DNA of 13,288 bases, taken from positions 1-13,288 of the forward strand of contig CALCZO010000324.1 of assembly GCA_937903315.1 (NCBI GenBank), in the 5' to 3' direction. A program made the translations under genes and the position numbers. Under the pieces are notes generated by a model. The model saw nothing but the letters and a program-made list of their open reading frames with translations. It was not told where the DNA came from and did not search any database. This DNA is from an uncultured Alphaproteobacteria bacterium. Its GTDB lineage: Bacteria > Pseudomonadota > Alphaproteobacteria > Rhizobiales > Beijerinckiaceae. This document shows positions 5,885-10,920 of this stretch, one piece after another. How positions within the stretch are numbered: the first letter of the stretch is position 1; every line of letters begins with the position of its first letter.

Positions 5885-8464
5885 ATGACCGCGACGTCAT
5901 GCCAAGCATCGGCGATGACGCAATCGGGTGCCGGTCCAGATACTGCCGCCGGAATGCTGCCGCAACGGTTTGCCGCATGGTTTGCGGTGCGCGGCTGGCA
6001 GGTGCGCGACCATCAGCTTGCGATGATCGATGCCGCGCGGGACGGGGCCGATGCGCTGCTGATCGCGCCCACCGGCGCAGGCAAGACGCTGGCCGGCTTC
6101 CTGCCCGGCCTGATCGGCCTTGATGCGCGGGCGCGCGGGCAGCCGCGCGGCCTGTCCACCCTCTATGTCTCGCCGCTGAAGGCGCTGACCGTCGATATCG
6201 CCCGCAACCTGACCGCGCCGGTGACGGAGATGGGACTGGCGGTCCGCATCGAGACGCGCACGGGCGATACGCCCGCCAGCCGCCGCCAGCGCCAGCGGCG
6301 TGATCCGCCCGACATCCTGCTGACGACGCCCGAACAGATCGCACTGATGCTCTCGGGCGGCGATGCGGCGCATCTGTTCGCCGGGGTGAACCGGATCGTC
6401 ATCGACGAACTGCACGCCCTCGCCCCGACCAAGCGCGGCGATCTTCTCGCGCTCGGGCTGGCGCGACTGAGGCAGCTCGCTCCGACGGCGACCGTCAACG
6501 GCCTGTCCGCGACGGTGCGCGATCCGGCCGCGCTGGCGCGCTGGCTGGCGGGCAGCCACGGACCGCCGGCACGGATCGTGATGCCGGCGCCGGGCGCCGC
6601 CGCACCGCCTCATCTGGCGATGCTCGGCACCGATGGTGCCCTGCCGTGGGCCGGCCATTCCGCCGACCATGCCCTGCCCGCGCTATACGAAACGCTCGCG
6701 GCCAACCGGCTGACGCTGGTGTTCGTCAACACGCGGATGCAGGCCGAACGCCTGTTCCAGCGGCTGTGGGCGATCAATGACCGGGGACTGAGGATCGCGC
6801 TGCATCACGGTTCGCTCGATGCGGGGCAGCGGCGCAAGGTCGAGGCCGCGATGGCGTCGGGCGGGCTGGACGCGGTGGTGGCGACCTCGACGCTCGATCT
6901 CGGCATCGACTGGGGCGCGGTCGATCTCGTCGTCACGGTCGGCGCGCCGAAAGGGGCCAGCCGGCTGATCCAGCGGATCGGCCGGGCCAACCATCGGCTC
7001 GACGAGGCGTCGCGGGCACTGCTGGTGCCGGCCAACCGGTTCGAAGTGCTAGAATGCCAGGCCGCAATCGACGCGGCGCTGGCCGGTGAGCAGGATGCGG
7101 AGGTCACGCGTACCGGCGCGCTGGATGTGCTGGCCCAGCACGTGCTGGGGACGGCGGCGGCCGCACCGTTCCGGCCGGACGATCTCTACACCGAGGTGAC
7201 CGGTGCGACGCCCTATGCCGGGCTCACGCGCGAGGATTTCGACCGGATCGTCGATTTTGTCGCCACTGGCGGCTATGCGCTGCGCTCCTACGAGCGCTTC
7301 GCCAAGATCAGGCCGGGCAAGGACGGGCGGATGCGCATCGCCCATCCGGCCATCGCCCAGACCTACCGGATGAACATCGGCACCATCGTCGAGGAGACGA
7401 TGCTGAAGGTGCGGCTGTCGCGGCCGCGCTCGACCGGCACTGGTCCGACCGGACCGATCAGCCGGGGCGGCCGGGTGCTCGGCGAGGTCGAGGAGTATTT
7501 CGCCGAACAGCTTGGCCCCGGCGACACCTTCGTGTTCGGCGGCGAGATCCTTGCCTTCCAGGCCATTGTCGAGAACGAGGTGATCGTCGCGCGCAGTGCG
7601 GCGAAGGAGCCGAAGGTGCCGTCCTATATGGGCGGCAAGTTTCCGCTCTCGACGCATCTGGCGCGGCGCGTGCGCGCGATGCTGGGCGACCGGGCGGCGC
7701 GCACCGGCCTGCCCGACAGCGTCGCCGAATGGCTGGGCCTGCAGGAACAGGTCTCGCGCCTGCCGGGCGGGGACGGGCTGCTGGTCGAGACATTCCCGCG
7801 CGGCGGGCGGTTCTATCTCGTCGCCTATCCGTTCGAGGGGCGGCTGGCGCACCAGACCTGCGGCATGCTGCTGACCCGGCGGCTGGAACGGGCGCGGCTG
7901 CAACCGATCGGCTTTGTTGCCTCGGACTATGCCTTCGCGTTGTGGTGCGCGCGCGACATCGGCGCTCATGCGGCGACCCATCCCGGCTTTCTCGACGATC
8001 TGTTCGCCGAGGACATGCTGGGCGAGGATCTGGAGGACTGGCTCAACGACAGTTCGATCATGAAGCGGACGTTCCGCAACGCGGCGATCATCGCCGGCAT
8101 GATCGAACGGCGGTTTCCCGGCATGGAAAAGCGCACACGGCAACTGACCATGTCGTCCGATCTCATCTTCGACGTGCTGCGCCGGCACGAGCCGGACCAT
8201 ATCCTTATCAAGGCGGCGCGGGCAGACGCCGCCGAAGGGTTGATCGATGCGCGGCGGCTGGGCGAGATGCTGCTTCGGATCAGGGGGCGAATCATCCACA
8301 ACCGGCTCGAGCGGGTTTCGCCGCTCGCCGTGCCGGTGATGCTCGAGATCGGCCGCGAGGCGGTGGCGGGGGAAGCCGCCGAGGCGCTGCTGGCGGAAGC
8401 TGCGGCGGAGATGGAACAGGAGACGGGGCTTGCAGGCGGCGGAACGGCATGGCGCGGCGGATGA
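5885..8464 (+). CDS. Lhr-like DEXH-box helicase, ligase-associated DNA repair type
   Basis: This is a superfamily 2 helicase of the Lhr-Core type found in the bacterial ligase-associated DNA repair cluster; family members are ATP-driven 3'-5' DNA translocases. In the 859-residue protein I see motif I APTGAGKT at 61-68, motif II DELH at 174-177, motif III SAT at 208-210, a motif IV/V region with VATSTLDLGIDWG at about 332-344, and motif VI QRIGRANHR at 363-371. After the two RecA domains come a winged-helix region and the DEAD/DEAH-associated domain (for example TMSSDLIFDVLRRHEPD), as in Lhr-Core. The length is slightly above the usual 800-830, owing to about 24 extra N-terminal residues and an Ala/Glu-rich tail. 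The start is uncertain: ATG at 5885 lacks a clear ribosome binding site, and ATGs at codons 11 and 24 are alternatives. It is followed one base later by pdeM, with which it surely forms an operon. Confidence 0.93.
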   Translation: MTATSCQASAMTQSGAGPDTAAGMLPQRFAAWFAVRGWQVRDHQLAMIDAARDGADALLIAPTGAGKTLAGFLPGLIGLDARARGQPRGLSTLYVSPLKALTVDIARNLTAPVTEMGLAVRIETRTGDTPASRRQRQRRDPPDILLTTPEQIALMLSGGDAAHLFAGVNRIVIDELHALAPTKRGDLLALGLARLRQLAPTATVNGLSATVRDPAALARWLAGSHGPPARIVMPAPGAAAPPHLAMLGTDGALPWAGHSADHALPALYETLAANRLTLVFVNTRMQAERLFQRLWAINDRGLRIALHHGSLDAGQRRKVEAAMASGGLDAVVATSTLDLGIDWGAVDLVVTVGAPKGASRLIQRIGRANHRLDEASRALLVPANRFEVLECQAAIDAALAGEQDAEVTRTGALDVLAQHVLGTAAAAPFRPDDLYTEVTGATPYAGLTREDFDRIVDFVATGGYALRSYERFAKIRPGKDGRMRIAHPAIAQTYRMNIGTIVEETMLKVRLSRPRSTGTGPTGPISRGGRVLGEVEEYFAEQLGPGDTFVFGGEILAFQAIVENEVIVARSAAKEPKVPSYMGGKFPLSTHLARRVRAMLGDRAARTGLPDSVAEWLGLQEQVSRLPGGDGLLVETFPRGGRFYLVAYPFEGRLAHQTCGMLLTRRLERARLQPIGFVASDYAFALWCARDIGAHAATHPGFLDDLFAEDMLGEDLEDWLNDSSIMKRTFRNAAIIAGMIERRFPGMEKRTRQLTMSSDLIFDVLRRHEPDHILIKAARADAAEGLIDARRLGEMLLRIRGRIIHNRLERVSPLAVPVMLEIGREAVAGEAAEALLAEAAAEMEQETGLAGGGTAWRGG

Positions 8465-8465
8465 C

Positions 8466-9137
8466 ATGACCGGCACCCCGCTGGTCCTGAACGGTGTGGC
8501 ACTTGTCCTCGATGCGACCGGCCTTGTCTGGCACGAGGCAAGCCGTACGCTGATCGGTGCCGACCTGCATCTTGAAAAAGGTTCGGCTTTCGCCCGCCGC
8601 GGCCAGCTTCTGCCCCCCTATGACACGCTCGCCAGCCTTGCCCTGCTGAGTGAAACCGTACGGCGATTTGACGCGGCGCGGCTGATCCTGCTCGGCGATT
8701 CCTTCCATGACCGGGACGCCGGGGCACGGTTGCCCGAGGCCGCGCGGACCACGCTGGCCGCGCTCGGCGCGATGAGCGAACTGGTCTGGATTACCGGCAA
8801 TCACGACCCGGACATTCCCGCCGGTCTGCCGGGCGGCGTGGCGGCGGAAGTCCGGCTCGGACCGCTGACGCTGCGCCATATCCCGGCGCGCGATCCGGGC
8901 ACGGGCGAGATCGCCGGCCATCTCCACCCGGTCGCCCGCATCCGCACGCGGGCCGGCGTGGTGCGTCGGCGCTGCTTCGTGTCGGACAGTCGCCGGCTGC
9001 TGCTGCCGGCGTTCGGCGCCTATGCCGGCGGGCTGAATGTCGGCGATCCTGCGATTGCGGACCTGTTCGCGCGGCCGGCGTTCCATGCGCTCGGCGCGCG
9101 GCGCGTGCTGCCGATCGCTGCCGACCGGATCGGCTGA
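8466..9137 (+). CDS. pdeM: PdeM-type ligase-associated metallophosphoesterase
   Basis: This is a binuclear-metal phosphoesterase of the ligase-associated repair family. The characterised Pseudomonas putida relative is a manganese-dependent single-strand DNA endonuclease. The 223-residue protein shows the full metal-binding set in order: ADLHLEK (D33, H35), GDSFHD (D78), GNHD (N112, H113) and GHLH (H152, H154). Family members usually have DLHLGK, so E37 in place of Gly is a small departure. I chose ATG 8466, one base after the helicase stop, because it gives the usual short N-terminus. A TTG at 8430 with a better ribosome binding site (AGGAG at 8418-8422, 7 bases away) would add 12 residues and overlap the helicase, so it remains a real alternative. 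The ligase and exonuclease that usually accompany this pair are not adjacent. It converges on the next gene with 4 bases between stops. Confidence 0.93.
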   Translation: MTGTPLVLNGVALVLDATGLVWHEASRTLIGADLHLEKGSAFARRGQLLPPYDTLASLALLSETVRRFDAARLILLGDSFHDRDAGARLPEAARTTLAALGAMSELVWITGNHDPDIPAGLPGGVAAEVRLGPLTLRHIPARDPGTGEIAGHLHPVARIRTRAGVVRRRCFVSDSRRLLLPAFGAYAGGLNVGDPAIADLFARPAFHALGARRVLPIAADRIG

Positions 9138-9143
9138 TCGGTC
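9123..9143. terminator. Candidate bidirectional hairpin between convergent genes
   Basis: The arms GACC-GATC (9123-9126 and 9128-9131, with one bulged G at 9127) and GATCGGTC (9136-9143) can form an 8-base-pair stem around a 4-base loop, GGCT. The hairpin spans the stop codon of pdeM and touches the stop of the TIGR02186 gene. Its position suits a shared terminator for two convergent transcripts, but neither side has a T-run, so it is not a classical intrinsic terminator. Confidence 0.3.
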
Positions 9144-9894
9144 AGTCGCGGCGGAACATCAAATTGCCCAGAACGCCGATAACGAGGGCGCACAACACGG
9201 CAAACAGGCCGTAGAGCAGGCCGTTGTCGCGCGCATGGGCCGCAACATAGGCCTCGAACCCGATCTTGCGCACAACGAACGAGGTATTGACCGTTTTCAG
9301 CGGCACGCCGGAGGCCAGAACGGTGACGCCGACGAGATAGCGCCCGGTGGGGGCGGAGGCCGGGAGCGTGACCGCGGACGAAAACAGGTTGGGCCGGTGC
9401 ATCTGCACAGCGCGGGGATCCTCGACCAGAAGGCCGGCTTTCTTGCGCAGGCGGAACAGAGCGGCATCGGTCGCCTCGATGGCATCGGAGGGGGCCGCGC
9501 TCGGCGCAAGGTAGAAGGCCAGTCCCATCTTCTGGCGCTCGCGCGCCGGATCGTTGGCGATGGCCGGGACAGGACCGGTCGACAACAGCGCGTAGTAGCC
9601 CGGCACATCGGGATAGCGACGGACGGTGTTGTTGATCCACAGCGGGCCGGTCCGTTCCTTGGCGCGCAGCACCTGCGACGCAGCCGGGCCTGCAACCGTG
9701 ATGACCACATCGTATTTGCCGCCGCGCGACAGTGTCGAGGCGTCGCGCTCGATCATGCCGAACACGGCGACCCGCGCGCCCGAATAGGTCGAAGTGATCG
9801 CGACATCCTGCGTCGACATCAACACGACGAGGTCCTCGGCGGCAGCGGGCAGCAGGGTAGCCAGCCACAGGCAGAGGGCAGCAACGCGCCTCAT
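9142..9894 (-). CDS. TIGR02186 (Alph_Pro_TM) exported, membrane-anchored protein
   Basis: This 250-residue protein is of a family largely restricted to alphaproteobacteria and of unknown function. It starts with a signal peptide (hydrophobic stretch at about 4-16, then AAA-E, with likely cleavage after residue 19). A periplasmic domain of roughly 200 residues follows, including the conserved-looking GPLWINN and a TGRYLVGVTVL-like strand near its end. It closes with a C-terminal membrane helix around GLLYGLFAVLCALVIGVLG and a short RRD tail. The open frame extends far upstream inside the transporter gene, but the ATG at 9894 is chosen because it gives the signal peptide, overlaps the transporter stop as ATGA, and has GAGG at 9902-9905, 7 bases upstream. 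The 4-base overlap implies translational coupling with the TSUP transporter, so it probably serves as a periplasmic partner of that carrier. Its ligand is unknown. Confidence 0.85.
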   Translation of the reverse strand: MRRVAALCLWLATLLPAAAEDLVVLMSTQDVAITSTYSGARVAVFGMIERDASTLSRGGKYDVVITVAGPAASQVLRAKERTGPLWINNTVRRYPDVPGYYALLSTGPVPAIANDPARERQKMGLAFYLAPSAAPSDAIEATDAALFRLRKKAGLLVEDPRAVQMHRPNLFSSAVTLPASAPTGRYLVGVTVLASGVPLKTVNTSFVVRKIGFEAYVAAHARDNGLLYGLFAVLCALVIGVLGNLMFRRD

Positions 9895-10817
9895 GAGCGG
9901 GCCTCGGCCCGGACCAGCGAGTACGGCTCGCTCGGCCGCACTACGATCTCGGCGGCGAACCGGGCACCGACCGCGAGGATCAGCAACGCCAGCAGCAGCC
10001 GGAACCGGCGGCCGTCGATGCTCTTGCCGGCGCGCACGCCCATCTGCGCGCCGATGACCCCGCCGACGATCAGCACCAGTGCAAGAATGATGTCGACCGT
10101 CCCTGCACTGGCCGAATGCAGCACGGTGGCCAGCAGCATGGTGGCGAGAATCTGGAACTGCGAGGTGCCGATCACCACCGGAACGGGAATGCGGAAGATG
10201 TAGATCAGCGCCGGCACCAGCATGAAGCCGCCGCCGATGCCGAGGACGGCCCCGAGAAAGCCGAACAGCACGCCGGCAAAGACGAACGGCAGGATCGAGA
10301 CGTAGAGGCCCGATTCGGGAAAGCGCCGGCGCAGCGGCAACGCCTCGAACCAGCGATGCGACCCCGCCGGCCGCTGGGGCTTGCTGCCGCCCCGGCGCGC
10401 GGCCAGCAGCGCGTTGACGCTCTCGACAAGCATCATCGTGCCGATGGAAACCAGAAGCACGATATAGGACAGCGAAACAATCAGATCGAGCTGGCCGGCA
10501 CGCCGCATGGCGTTGAAAAACAGCACGCCGAGGATCGTTCCGACGATACCGCCGCCGACCAGCAACAGCCCGAGCTTGCGATCCAGCGCGCCGCGCTGCC
10601 ACGCATTGAGCGCACCGGTCACCGACGAGGCAGCAATCTGGGCCGAGGCCGTGGCGACCGCAACCGGCGCCGGAATGCCGAGAAAAATCAGAAACGGCGT
10701 CAGCAGGAAGCCACCGCCGACACCGAACAGTCCTGCCACAAATCCGACCGCCGCGCTCATGCCGAGCAGGGTCAGCATGTTCACCGGCATTTCGGCAATC
10801 GGCAGATAGAACTGCAC
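9891..10817 (-). CDS. TSUP family transporter (TauE/SafE)
   Basis: This is an inner-membrane carrier of the TauE/SafE (TSUP) family, whose members move sulfite, sulfoacetate, thiosulfate or other small sulfur and organic anions. The 308-residue protein is almost entirely hydrophobic and shows the internal duplication of the family. Each half carries a Gly-rich motif: GLFGVGGGFL at about 29-38 and LGIGGGFML at about 192-200. A charged loop at about 140-168, rich in Arg, separates the halves. The start is a GTG at 10817 supported by GGAGG at 10826-10830, 8 bases upstream; later ATGs at codons 10 and 14 lack comparable support. The gene overlaps the following TIGR02186 gene by 4 bases, a pairing typical of alphaproteobacteria. 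There are no sulfur-metabolism genes in the window, so the name sulfite exporter should be taken as a family label only. Confidence 0.92.
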   Translation of the reverse strand: MQFYLPIAEMPVNMLTLLGMSAAVGFVAGLFGVGGGFLLTPFLIFLGIPAPVAVATASAQIAASSVTGALNAWQRGALDRKLGLLLVGGGIVGTILGVLFFNAMRRAGQLDLIVSLSYIVLLVSIGTMMLVESVNALLAARRGGSKPQRPAGSHRWFEALPLRRRFPESGLYVSILPFVFAGVLFGFLGAVLGIGGGFMLVPALIYIFRIPVPVVIGTSQFQILATMLLATVLHSASAGTVDIILALVLIVGGVIGAQMGVRAGKSIDGRRFRLLLALLILAVGARFAAEIVVRPSEPYSLVRAEARS

Positions 10818-10864
10818 CGTTGGGTCCTCCGCAGCGCGGCGTTTTCAGCCGGCAACCGCCCTGA

Positions 10865-10911
10865 CGCCCCTTACAGGAGCGGGGCGCGCTTGCGAAGCCC
10901 GAACCGCGCCC
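10865..10911 (-). terminator. Two overlapping, mutually exclusive GC hairpins downstream of the PodJ-like gene
   Basis: The gap of about 100 bases between the PodJ-like stop (10921) and the transporter start (10817) contains two inverted repeats. GGGCGCG (10882-10888) pairs with CGCGCCC (10905-10911) across a 16-base loop. CGCCCC (10865-10870) pairs with GGGGCG (10881-10886) across a 10-base loop. They share bases 10882-10886, so only one can form at a time. The position fits termination after the large gene or attenuation before the transporter. No T-run follows either stem, so factor-dependent or no termination remains possible. Confidence 0.35.
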
Positions 10912-10920
10912 GCAGAACCG

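Noticed and set aside
8430..8465. TTG start for pdeM with a strong AGGAG site
   Set aside because: Not dismissed entirely, but the extra 12 residues are not expected in the family and ATG 8466 directly follows the helicase stop. It is kept as an alternative in the gene entry.
7049..8476. A 475-codon minus-strand open frame inside the helicase gene
   Set aside because: It lies opposite conserved helicase C-terminal domains, shows low-complexity Arg/Pro/His-rich composition and no family motif. It is a by-product of high GC content.
9895..10602. Upstream extension of the TIGR02186 reading frame to 10602
   Set aside because: The extension lies within the TSUP transporter in another frame and encodes Arg/Ala-rich nonsense. 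The ATG at 9894 gives a proper signal peptide and the ATGA overlap.
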